From SIG607 sp045655165 (GTDB taxonomy: Bacteria; Bacillota; Clostridia; Oscillospirales; Acutalibacteraceae), in the NCBI GenBank assembly GCA_045655165.1, contig JAZOOT010000003.1, positions 1 to 12,747 on the forward strand: a DNA stretch of 12,747 nt. The letters run 5' to 3'. Below, piece by piece: positions 5,638-12,590 of this stretch. Each line of letters starts with the position of its first letter. Within the stretch, counting starts at the first letter, position 1. The translations under genes were made by a program, and so were the position numbers. The notes under the pieces are model-generated. The model was not told the DNA's origin. It worked only from the letters and a program-made list of their open reading frames with translations, and did not search any database.

Positions 5638-6722
5638 AAAACAGTTTTGGCGATAGCATTATTTATACACTGTTTGGCGAAAGCCACGGCGAAGCTATTG
5701 GAATTATTATTGACGGTCTTGCACCGGGCATTGTTGTTGATAACGCTGAAATTGAAAATATGCTTTCTCTGCGCCGTCCTCAAGATGCCAACTCTACCGC
5801 AAGACGCGAACCTGATAATTTTTCAATACTTTCGGGTGTGTATAACGGCAAAACTACCGGTACTCCTATTTGTATTGTAATAAATAATTCTGAAACAAAA
5901 AGCAAAGATTATACTTCGCTTGACGGAATTGCAAGACCGGGACATGCCGATTATACTGCTTTTTGCAAATATCACGGTTACGAAGACCGCAGAGGCGGCG
6001 GACATTTTAGCGGAAGAATTACTGCTCCAATTGTTGCTGCAGGTGCTATTTGTTTAAATGCTCTTAAGAAAAAGGGTATTGAAATTGGTACTCATATTAG
6101 TTCAATTGCGGAAATAAACGATAGGAATTTTAATAATATTAGCGAAGATATAAATGCTCTTGCAAGCATGAATTTTCCTGTTTTAAATAATGTTGCAAAA
6201 GAAAAAATGCAACAAGAAATTATGAAAGCAAAACAAAACGGCGATAGCATTGGCGGTGTTTTGGAAACTGTTGTTATTGGTATGCCATGCGGAGTAGGGG
6301 AACCATGGTTTGATTCTGTTGAAAGCAAACTTTCACACGCGTTATTTTCTGTTCCCGGTATAAAGGGAGTTTCTTTTGGCTGCGGTTTTGATTTTGCTAA
6401 AATGCAGGGCAGTGCCGCAAATGATGAGTTTTTTGAACAAGACGGTGAAATTTTTACAAGAACAAATAACAACGGCGGTATAAACGGCGGCATTACTAAC
6501 GGTATGCCAATTGTTTTTTCTTGTGCAGTTAAACCAACGCCGTCTATTTCTAAAAAACAAAACACTGTAAATTATGAAAACAAAAATAACTGTGAAATTG
6601 AAATTAACGGTCGACACGACCCCTGCATTGTTCACAGAGCAGCAATTGTTGTTAAGTGTATTACCGCACTTACAATTTGCGATTTGTTGGCTACACGTTT
6701 TGGTACCGATTATTTGGCATAA
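5634..6722 (+). CDS. aroC: Chorismate synthase
   Basis: This is a 362-residue AroC, the last common step, converting EPSP to chorismate with reduced FMN. Conserved blocks run in order: G-E-S-H-G at 15-19 with catalytic H18, R-R-P-Q-D and T-A-R-R-E-P, G-H-A-D-Y with catalytic H104, E-D-R-R-G-G-G-H-F-S-G-R, the P-S-I-S-K-K-Q stretch, and G-R-H-D-P-C near the C terminus. The length is typical. AAGGAGG (5617-5623), a perfect anti-16S match, lies 10 bases before the ATG inside the end of aroB. A 23-base gap follows before aroE. No flavin reductase domain is fused, so reduced flavin must come from elsewhere. Confidence 0.97.
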   Translation: MKNSFGDSIIYTLFGESHGEAIGIIIDGLAPGIVVDNAEIENMLSLRRPQDANSTARREPDNFSILSGVYNGKTTGTPICIVINNSETKSKDYTSLDGIARPGHADYTAFCKYHGYEDRRGGGHFSGRITAPIVAAGAICLNALKKKGIEIGTHISSIAEINDRNFNNISEDINALASMNFPVLNNVAKEKMQQEIMKAKQNGDSIGGVLETVVIGMPCGVGEPWFDSVESKLSHALFSVPGIKGVSFGCGFDFAKMQGSAANDEFFEQDGEIFTRTNNNGGINGGITNGMPIVFSCAVKPTPSISKKQNTVNYENKNNCEIEINGRHDPCIVHRAAIVVKCITALTICDLLATRFGTDYLA

Positions 6723-6734
6723 TTTTAAGTTATT

Positions 6735-6740
6735 AGGTGA
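6735..6740 (+). promoter_or_regulatory. Shine-Dalgarno site that sets the TTG start of aroE-aroK
   Basis: AGGTGA is complementary to the UCACCU of the 16S 3' end and lies 5 bases before TTG 6746. The in-frame GTG at 6737 overlaps this site and would have no ribosome binding site of its own. Starting at TTG gives M-E-Y-G-C-I-G, the usual AroE N terminus. Confidence 0.75.
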
Positions 6741-6745
6741 TTATT

Positions 6746-7984
6746 TTGGAATACGGTTGTATTGGTGAACATTTAAAACACAGTTTCTCTAAAGAAATTC
6801 ACGCTTGCTTTTGTGATTACAACTATGAACTGTGTGAAATTGCACCGCAAGATATTAACGAATTTTTTACTAACAAAAATTTTAAAGCGGTAAATGTAAC
6901 AATACCTTATAAAGAAACGGTAATAAAGTATTTAGATTTTATTGATGAAAGCGCAAAAAATATTGGCGCAGTAAATACCATTGTTAATAAAAGCGGAAAA
7001 CTTTACGGCTATAACACCGATTTTTTAGGTCTTAAATCGCTTATTACTGTAAACAACATTGGCATTAAATTAAAGAAAGTTTTAATTTTAGGCAGTGGTG
7101 GAACCAGCAAAACTGCAAAAGCAGTTGCTAAAAGTTTGGGCGCAAAAGAAATTATTTGTGCTTCAAGAACAGAAAAAACCGGTTTTGTAACTTATGATGA
7201 AGTTTATAAAAAGCATACTGACGCCAATATTGTTATAAACACAACGCCCTGCGGAATGTATCCTAACATTGACGGAAGCGCAATTTGTTTAGATAATTTT
7301 AATTCGCTTTCTGCTGTTGTTGACGTTGTTTATAATCCCATTAAAACCGACCTTTTAGAGCAAGCCGAAGCAAAGGGCGCAAAAGCGGTTGGCGGACTTT
7401 ATATGTTGGTGGCACAAGCGGCTTTTGCGGCCGAAAAGTTTGTTGACATAAAAATTGAAACCGAAAAAATAAAAAAAGTTTATAAAAAAATACTTAACAA
7501 CAAACAAAACATAGTTCTAATTGGTATGCCGGCTTGCGGTAAGAGTACAAACGGCAAGAAAATTGCCGAATATTTAGGCCGAGAATTTTTTGATAGCGAT
7601 GCTGTTATTGAAAACGCTGAAAATTTAAAGATTAAAGAGATTTTCAACCAGTTTGGTGAAAGTGCTTTCCGCAAAAAAGAATGTGCTGTAATTAAAAATT
7701 TATCTAAATTATCGGGTGTTGTTATTTCAACCGGTGGCGGTGTTGTTTTAAACTCTGATAATATGAGGTATTTAAAGAAAAATGGTAAAATTTATTTTAT
7801 TGACAGAGAACTTGAAAAACTTATTTGCACAAATTCAAGACCGTTATCTTCAAATAAAAAAGATTTAACCGCTTTGTATGCGTTTCGCCACCCGCTTTAT
7901 GAAAAATATGCAGATTATGTTTTGAAAAGTGATAATACTTTTAGTGAATTGAAGGAGATTATAAATGAAAATTTTGGTAATTAA
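6746..7984 (+). CDS. aroEK: AroE-AroK fusion: shikimate dehydrogenase + shikimate kinase
   Basis: This 412-residue protein carries two consecutive pathway enzymes. Residues 1 to about 248 are shikimate dehydrogenase: the S-F-S substrate motif (13-15), the catalytic dyad K56 and D92 in V-T-I-P-Y-K and Y-N-T-D-F, a G-S-G-G-T-S NADP loop at 116-121, and an A-S-R-T NADP-preferring segment. Residues about 253-412 are shikimate kinase: Walker A G-M-P-A-C-G-K-S-T at 260-268, F-D-S-D, F-R-K-K-E, S-T-G-G-G-V and the S-R-P-L lid. Together they reduce 3-dehydroshikimate and phosphorylate shikimate. The linker is only about 5-10 residues, and no stop or frameshift separates the halves. The start is TTG. 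The 3' end overlaps aroQ by 20 bases. Confidence 0.93.
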   Translation: MEYGCIGEHLKHSFSKEIHACFCDYNYELCEIAPQDINEFFTNKNFKAVNVTIPYKETVIKYLDFIDESAKNIGAVNTIVNKSGKLYGYNTDFLGLKSLITVNNIGIKLKKVLILGSGGTSKTAKAVAKSLGAKEIICASRTEKTGFVTYDEVYKKHTDANIVINTTPCGMYPNIDGSAICLDNFNSLSAVVDVVYNPIKTDLLEQAEAKGAKAVGGLYMLVAQAAFAAEKFVDIKIETEKIKKVYKKILNNKQNIVLIGMPACGKSTNGKKIAEYLGREFFDSDAVIENAENLKIKEIFNQFGESAFRKKECAVIKNLSKLSGVVISTGGGVVLNSDNMRYLKKNGKIYFIDRELEKLICTNSRPLSSNKKDLTALYAFRHPLYEKYADYVLKSDNTFSELKEIINENFGN

Positions 7985-8399
7985 CGGTCCAAATATAAAT
8001 ATGCTTGGCATACGCGAGCCAAATATTTACGGCAGTGAAAATTATAATCAACTTATTAAAAATATTGAAAATTATGCTAAAGAAAACAATGTAAAAATTG
8101 AAACTTATCAATCCAATCACGAAGGCGATTTGGTTGATAAAATTCAACATGCATATAAAATTTTTGATGGAATTGTTATAAATCCTGGTGCTTATACTCA
8201 CACAAGTATTGCTTTATTAGATGCATTAAAAGCGGTAAACATTCCTGCGGTTGAAGTACATATTTCCGATGTTTCAAAAAGGGAAGAGTTCCGCCAAATT
8301 AGTTACGTTAGATATTTTTGCGAAAAGACAATTTGCGGTTTTGGTATTAACGGTTATATTATGGCACTTGATTATTTAAAGGAGAAATACGGCGAATGA
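7965..8399 (+). CDS. aroQ: Type II 3-dehydroquinate dehydratase
   Basis: This is a 144-residue type II dehydroquinase, normally a dodecamer, that converts 3-dehydroquinate to 3-dehydroshikimate by anti elimination. It opens with the standard I-N-G-P-N-I-N-M-L-G-x-R-E-P. Catalytic R17 and Y22 (N-I-Y-G) follow, then N-P-G-A-Y-T-H-T-S and the V-E-V-H-I-S-D catalytic histidine segment. The length matches the family (about 140-150). AAGGAG (7952-7957) lies 7 bases before ATG, inside the fusion gene, which it overlaps by 20 bases. The stop overlaps the aroA start as ATGA. Confidence 0.97.
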   Translation: MKILVINGPNINMLGIREPNIYGSENYNQLIKNIENYAKENNVKIETYQSNHEGDLVDKIQHAYKIFDGIVINPGAYTHTSIALLDALKAVNIPAVEVHISDVSKREEFRQISYVRYFCEKTICGFGINGYIMALDYLKEKYGE

Positions 8400-9592
8400 C
8401 GGTAAAAATTTTACCAAGCAAAGCAAACGGAAAAATTTTAGCACCTGCTTCTAAAAGTGTTTCACACAGGGCTTTAATTTGCGCTGCTTTAAGTGAAGAA
8501 AGTATAGTTTGCGGCCTTGCTTTTTCAAACGATATTCTTGCCACAATTGAATGTATTAAATGTTTAGGGGCGCAAATTGAACAAATAAATGAAGATACAA
8601 TAAAGGTAAAAGGTATTGATTTTAATAAGGTCACAGGTTCTAAACTTTTTTGTAATGAAAGCGGAAGCACTTTGCGTTTTTTTGTTCCAATTAGTCTTCT
8701 TTTTGGCCAAGAAATTAAATTAAGCGGTTCTGACAGGTTGTTTGAAAGACCGCTTGATGTTTATGAAAATATTTGCAAAGAGCAAAAAATATTTTTTGAA
8801 AAAACAAACAACGAAGTAACAGTTAACGGAAAACTTTCACCTGGTGAATTTAAAATTAAATCCGATATAAGCAGTCAATTTATTAGCGGTCTTTTGTTTG
8901 CTTTACCCCTTTTAAACGGTGACAGTGTAATAAATCTTATTGGCGAAACACAAAGTTTGCCGTATATTTACATAACTATAAATGTGTTAAAAGATTTCGG
9001 CATTGATATTGTATTTGAAAACAATAAAATTTTTGTTAAAGGTAATCAAAAATACAAAAATTGTAAATATACAGTTGAAGGTGATTATTCAAATGCCGCT
9101 TTTTTAGATGCATTTAATCTTTTTGGTGATACTGTTACGGTTGATGGCCTTAAAAAAAATTCACTTCAAGGCGATAAAGTTTATAAAGAATATTTTAAAC
9201 AGTTAAAAAGCGGTTTTACTACAATTTCTTTAAAAGACTGTCCTGATTTAGGGCCAATATTATTTACAGCTGCAGCATATTTAAACGGTGCTGAATTTAC
9301 CGATACCGCACGGCTTCGCATAAAGGAAAGCGACCGCGTTTTTGCAATGAAAGAAGAACTGCAAAAATTTGGTGCAGAACTTATTTGTAAAGAAAATTCA
9401 GTTACTGTTGTAAAACGCGAATTACATAAACCAAATTTAGTATTAAATTCGCACAATGACCATAGAATTGCAATGTCTTTAAGCGTTTTATTAAGCGTTT
9501 TTGGTGGCGTAATTAATGGGGCAGAGGCGGTCAACAAAAGTTACCCCGAATTTTTTAACGATATAAAAAAACTTGGCATAGAGGTTGTTTAA
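8396..9592 (+). CDS. aroA: EPSP synthase (3-phosphoshikimate 1-carboxyvinyltransferase)
   Basis: This is a 398-residue AroA, which joins shikimate-3-phosphate to PEP. It is shorter than the E. coli enzyme (427). K20, S21 and R25 in A-S-K-S-V-S-H-R match the E. coli shikimate-phosphate contacts. The PEP loop reads E-S-G-S-T-L-R (88-94) rather than N-A-G-T-A-M-R-P. Further blocks are P-D-L-G-P, R-I-K-E-S-D-R, N-D-H-R-I-A-M and K-S-Y-P-E-F near the end. By alignment the positions equivalent to E. coli T97 and P101 are S91 and F95; changes at these sites are known to affect glyphosate sensitivity, but the effect here is unknown. AAAGGAG (8378-8384) lies 11 bases upstream of the ATG. The gene overlaps aroQ by 4 bases. 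Confidence 0.96.
   Translation: MTVKILPSKANGKILAPASKSVSHRALICAALSEESIVCGLAFSNDILATIECIKCLGAQIEQINEDTIKVKGIDFNKVTGSKLFCNESGSTLRFFVPISLLFGQEIKLSGSDRLFERPLDVYENICKEQKIFFEKTNNEVTVNGKLSPGEFKIKSDISSQFISGLLFALPLLNGDSVINLIGETQSLPYIYITINVLKDFGIDIVFENNKIFVKGNQKYKNCKYTVEGDYSNAAFLDAFNLFGDTVTVDGLKKNSLQGDKVYKEYFKQLKSGFTTISLKDCPDLGPILFTAAAYLNGAEFTDTARLRIKESDRVFAMKEELQKFGAELICKENSVTVVKRELHKPNLVLNSHNDHRIAMSLSVLLSVFGGVINGAEAVNKSYPEFFNDIKKLGIEVV
9581..9584 (+). promoter_or_regulatory. Shine-Dalgarno site that sets the TTG start of tyrA
   Basis: GAGG lies 9 bases before TTG 9594. It directly abuts the other in-frame TTG at 9585, leaving that codon no room for initiation. The chosen start comes one base after the aroA stop, so the ribosome can re-initiate. 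Confidence 0.65.
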
Positions 9593-9593
9593 T

Positions 9594-10448
9594 TTGAAAC
9601 TTACAAAGGAAAGTAAAATTTTAATAATTGGTCTTGGTTTGCTTGGCGGTTCTTATGCAAGGGCACTAACTAAAAAAGGTTACAATGTATCATCAATAAC
9701 AAAAGACCAGTCTTCAATTGATTTTGCTTTAAAAGAAAAAATAATTTCATACGGCACAACAAAAGTTGAGCCGGACTTAATTTATAATGCGGATTTAATT
9801 ATTTTTGCTCTTTACCCAAACATTTTTCTAGACTGGGTTAAAAAGTATAAGAATTTTATTAAAAAAGGAACAATTATTACCGATGTAACAGGTGTAAAAG
9901 GGAAGATTGTTACCGAAATTCAAAATGTTTTAGGTGATAATGTTGAATTTATTTCGGCTCACCCAATGGCAGGGCGTGAATATTCAGGCGTTGAAAACAG
10001 CGATGATTCTATTTTTAAAGAAGCAAACTACATTGTTGTTCCAACCGAAAAAAACACAAAAGAAGCAACCGAATTATGTAAATTTTTAGGTGCAGAACTT
10101 GGTTTTAAAAACGTTTCGGTATTAACCGTTGAAGAACACGATAGAATGATTGGCTTTTTGTCACAGCTTACTCACTGTATTGCCGTTTCGTTAATGTGTG
10201 CCAATAATGAAGAAGGGCTGGAAAAATATACGGGTGACTCTTTCCGCGATTTAACAAGAATTGCTAAAATTAACGATGAAATGTGGTCAGAATTATTTTT
10301 GCTTAATAAGGATATCCTTTTAAATGAAATGGAAAAATTTAAAGTGGAATTTGATAAGTTATACCAACATTTAAAGCAGGAAAACAGGGAAGAAATGCGT
10401 GAAATGATGCGTATTTCTACCAAAAGACGTATTCTTTTTGATAAATAA
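9594..10448 (+). CDS. tyrA: Prephenate dehydrogenase
   Basis: This 284-residue TyrA oxidatively decarboxylates prephenate to 4-hydroxyphenylpyruvate (or arogenate to Tyr; the sequence does not decide). The N terminus has the dinucleotide fold G-L-G-L-L-G-G-S at 13-20. Catalytic H123 is in S-A-H-P-M-A-G-R-E. The C-terminal helical domain includes E-H-D-R-M-I-G (H182-R184), L-T-H (H194) and S-F-R-D-L-T-R-I-A. It has no chorismate mutase domain and no C-terminal ACT domain, so it depends on the PheA mutase in this operon and shows no built-in feedback module. The TTG start at 9594 was chosen because TTG 9585 touches the GAGG site. Confidence 0.93.
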   Translation: MKLTKESKILIIGLGLLGGSYARALTKKGYNVSSITKDQSSIDFALKEKIISYGTTKVEPDLIYNADLIIFALYPNIFLDWVKKYKNFIKKGTIITDVTGVKGKIVTEIQNVLGDNVEFISAHPMAGREYSGVENSDDSIFKEANYIVVPTEKNTKEATELCKFLGAELGFKNVSVLTVEEHDRMIGFLSQLTHCIAVSLMCANNEEGLEKYTGDSFRDLTRIAKINDEMWSELFLLNKDILLNEMEKFKVEFDKLYQHLKQENREEMREMMRISTKRRILFDK

Positions 10449-10460
10449 CGAGGTGGATTT

Positions 10461-11489
10461 ATGAATTTAGAATTTAAGGGCAAATTGCCCATACCAAAAC
10501 AGGTTAAAAGAAAATTTCCTATATCTGATGCTGCTTTAGAAATTAAAAAACAGCGCGATGAAGAAATAAAAAATGTTTTTTTGGGGAAATCTGATAAATT
10601 TATTTTAATTATTGGACCTTGTTCGGCCGATTATCAAGAAAGTGTTCTTGAATACCTTGAAAAACTTAAAAGAGTTGACGAACAAACAAAAGATAAACTT
10701 ATAATCATACCAAGAATTTATACAAACAAACCCCGCACTACCGGCGCAGGTTATAAAGGTATGCTACATCAGCCAACACCTGAAAATAAGCCAAATATGT
10801 TAGAGGGTATTATTGCAATTAGAAATCTTCATATGAAAGCATTAAATGATTACGGTTTTTCTTGCGCAGATGAAATGCTTTATCCAGATAACCACCGTTA
10901 TTTATCCGATTTATTATCTTATGTTGCTATTGGTGCGCGTTCAGTTGAAAATCAACAACACCGTTTAACCGCAAGCGGACTTAATTTACCTGTTGGTATG
11001 AAAAACCCTACAAGCGGCGACATAAGCGTTATGATGAATGCTATTTTAGCAGCAAGAACAAGCCATACATTTATTTACAGGGGCTGGGAAGTTGAAAGCA
11101 AAGGAAACCCTTTAGCACACGCAATTTTACGCGGTTACACCGATTTAAGCGGCAGAAACGTATCAAATTACCATTATGAAACCTTAAATCAGCTTTTTGA
11201 AACTTTTAATGAGTGCGGAATTGAAAACAAAGCGGTTATAATAGATACTAATCACGCCAATTCTAACAAACAGTTTGCCGAACAACCCAGAATTGCAGCC
11301 GATGTTCTTTACAGTATGGCACACAACCAACATATAAAATCGCTTGTTAAAGGGTTAATGATTGAAAGTTACCTTGAAGACGGTTGTCAAAAAATTGGCG
11401 AGGGAATATACGGAAAATCTATAACTGACCCTTGTTTGGGCTGGGAAAAAACCGAAAAACTTATATTTAAAATTGCAGATTCTTTATAA
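10461..11489 (+). CDS. DAHP synthase, class I-alpha (AroFGH type)
   Basis: This 342-residue enzyme condenses PEP and erythrose-4-phosphate to DAHP, the committed first step. The metal ligands are all present: C54 (G-P-C-S), H265 (T-N-H-A-N-S), E302 (M-I-E-S) and D323 (I-T-D-P). K-P-R-T-T-G and the G-A-R-S-V-E-N-Q substrate stretch are of the AroG/AroF/AroH type rather than the AroA(Q)/Bacillus I-beta type. In this class the N-terminal extension and core pockets bind the Phe, Tyr or Trp effector; I cannot tell which, so I assign no aroF/G/H symbol. AGGTGG lies just before ATG. It is the first enzyme of the pathway but the last of the operon's aromatic genes. Confidence 0.94.
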   Translation: MNLEFKGKLPIPKQVKRKFPISDAALEIKKQRDEEIKNVFLGKSDKFILIIGPCSADYQESVLEYLEKLKRVDEQTKDKLIIIPRIYTNKPRTTGAGYKGMLHQPTPENKPNMLEGIIAIRNLHMKALNDYGFSCADEMLYPDNHRYLSDLLSYVAIGARSVENQQHRLTASGLNLPVGMKNPTSGDISVMMNAILAARTSHTFIYRGWEVESKGNPLAHAILRGYTDLSGRNVSNYHYETLNQLFETFNECGIENKAVIIDTNHANSNKQFAEQPRIAADVLYSMAHNQHIKSLVKGLMIESYLEDGCQKIGEGIYGKSITDPCLGWEKTEKLIFKIADSL

Positions 11490-11501
11490 AAGAGGTACTT
11501 T

Positions 11502-12059
11502 ATGAAACTTTTTATTGCTTCAGATATTCACGGTTCGGCTTTTTTTGCCAAAGAAATGATTAGTGCGTTTGAGAAAGAAAAATGCGATAGAATTTTACTT
11601 TTGGGAGATATTCTTTATCATGGTCCACGCAATAGTTTACCAAAAGAATATAACCCTAAAGAAGTTATAGAATTGCTTAATGAACACGCTTCAATTATTA
11701 CTTCTGTAAAAGGTAATTGTGACAGCGAAGTTGACCAAATGGTTCTTAATTTTCCGATTTTGAGCGATTATAGTGTTTTTTATAACGATAATTATTCTAT
11801 TTTTGCTACACACGGCCATATTTACGGGCTTGAAAATGTGCCAAATTTAAGGGCAGGGGATGTTTTGCTATGCGGCCATACCCACATAAGCGGTGTAAAA
11901 AAATTGCCCGATGGTGTAATTTATATAAATCCCGGCTCAGTTTCAATTCCAAAAGAAAACACAAAAAACGGATATGCTGTTTTTGAAAATGGCAAATTTA
12001 CGCTAAAATCTTTTGACGGTGAAATTGTGGCTGAATATTTTCTTGACAATACAGTATAA
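11502..12059 (+). CDS. yfcE: YfcE-like metallophosphodiesterase
   Basis: This is a 185-residue calcineurin-like phosphoesterase with every metal-binding motif of the family: D8-x-H10, G35-D36, G71-N-C-D74, T-H-G-H (H104, H106) and G-H-T-H (H126, H128). The YfcE/MJ0936 group hydrolyses simple phosphodiesters in vitro with Mn; the cellular substrate is not settled. AGAGG (11491-11495) precedes the ATG by 6 bases, and the gap after DAHP synthase is only 12 bases. It is therefore probably co-transcribed with the aromatic operon, although nothing in its sequence links it to that pathway. The last bases contain the -35 box of a likely downstream promoter. Confidence 0.9.
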   Translation: MKLFIASDIHGSAFFAKEMISAFEKEKCDRILLLGDILYHGPRNSLPKEYNPKEVIELLNEHASIITSVKGNCDSEVDQMVLNFPILSDYSVFYNDNYSIFATHGHIYGLENVPNLRAGDVLLCGHTHISGVKKLPDGVIYINPGSVSIPKENTKNGYAVFENGKFTLKSFDGEIVAEYFLDNTV

Positions 12060-12071
12060 CTTTGTTAGTAT
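12043..12071 (+). promoter_or_regulatory. Likely promoter of the 107-residue gene
   Basis: TTGACA (12043-12048) and TAGTAT (12066-12071) are separated by 17 bases. The -35 box is perfect and the -10 box matches four of six positions. It starts inside the end of yfcE and would begin transcripts about 30 bases before the next ATG. A TATAAC at 12055 is too close to the -35 to be used with it. Confidence 0.5.
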
Positions 12072-12106
12072 TTTATTATAGATTTTTTGTTAAGGAGATA
12101 TATATT

Positions 12107-12430
12107 ATGTTTGAATTAACTTTTGACGATGCAGCTTTTTTAGAATATTGCGAAAACAACTATATTTATAAAGGCAGTCAGTACGTTTGCACTTTTGATG
12201 AACGCTTTTGGGTTTATTACTATAAAAGAGGGGATAAGTACATTTATATTGCACTTGATTCTAAAACCGGTTTAGGTTCTGAATTTGCAAGCACAAATTA
12301 TAAGTATAAGAAAAATGAATTAGATACACTAATTCCTAATTTGTTAAATTCAATTAAGTATACAAGCGAACTTAAATATTTATCTGCTGCAAATCTTGAA
12401 ATGTATAAAAAAACAAACGTTGCTGAATAA
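12107..12430 (+). CDS. Small hypothetical protein, 107 residues
   Basis: I do not recognise this protein. It begins MFELTFDDAAFLEYCENN and is rich in Tyr and Lys, with no signal peptide, membrane segment or cysteine pair. Alternating aromatic and charged residues around 20-50 (Y-V-C-T-F-D-E-R-F-W-V-Y-Y-Y-K-R) suggest beta strands. A helical C terminus follows, so it may be a small alpha/beta domain. ATG 12107 has AAGGAGA (12092-12098) 8 bases upstream and was preferred to an in-frame TTG-type start at 12062. It appears to have its own promoter overlapping the end of yfcE. It is followed at once by a strong terminator, so it probably forms a one-gene unit as well as the tail of the operon. Confidence 0.75.
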   Translation: MFELTFDDAAFLEYCENNYIYKGSQYVCTFDERFWVYYYKRGDKYIYIALDSKTGLGSEFASTNYKYKKNELDTLIPNLLNSIKYTSELKYLSAANLEMYKKTNVAE

Positions 12431-12437
12431 TTGTATT

Positions 12438-12470
12438 AAAAAAAGAAAGTCAAAATGGCTTTCTTTTTTT
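12438..12470 (+). terminator. Strong intrinsic terminator, symmetric A/T tails
   Basis: The arm AAAAAAAGAAAG (12438-12449) pairs perfectly with CTTTCTTTTTTT (12459-12470). The stem extends inward by three pairs (TCA with TGG, one G-U) around an AAA loop. The A-run on one side and T-run on the other allow termination from either strand. It ends the transcript of the 107-residue gene and of any operon read-through, and could also stop a gene converging from beyond the window. Confidence 0.92.
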
Positions 12471-12474
12471 ACTC

Positions 12475-12590
12475 AAAAGAGAATAACCCCAAAAAACTAT
12501 ATCGCTAATTATACAAAATCAATGTTTTGTATAATTAAGGGAAGGGCTAAACAGTACCTTGTATGACTTTTGGGCTTATATAGCTCTTTT
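12475..12590. repeat. 116-base imperfect inverted repeat enclosing a perfect 13-bp hairpin
   Basis: Outer arms: AAAAGAG (12475-12481) with CTCTTTT (12584-12590), ATAA (12483-12486) with TTAT (12576-12579), and CCCAAAA (12488-12494) with TTTTGGG (12568-12574). That is 18 pairs with small asymmetric interruptions. Inside, TAATTATACAAAA (12506-12518) pairs perfectly with TTTTGTATAATTA (12525-12537) around six bases, and AAGG/CCTT (12542-12545, 12557-12560) could form a third short stem. No T-run follows the inner hairpin, so it is not a simple terminator. It could be a structured small RNA, a leader of a gene beyond the window, or a MITE-like element. I cannot assign a family, and no target duplication is visible. 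Confidence 0.6.

Noticed and set aside
6092..6565. 157-residue minus-strand ORF inside aroC
   Set aside because: It lies wholly opposite a strongly conserved chorismate synthase and has no ribosome binding site or recognisable domain. It is a shadow of the coding strand.
9181..9537. 118-residue minus-strand ORF inside aroA
   Set aside because: It is antisense to conserved EPSP synthase motifs, with no start signal or family features.
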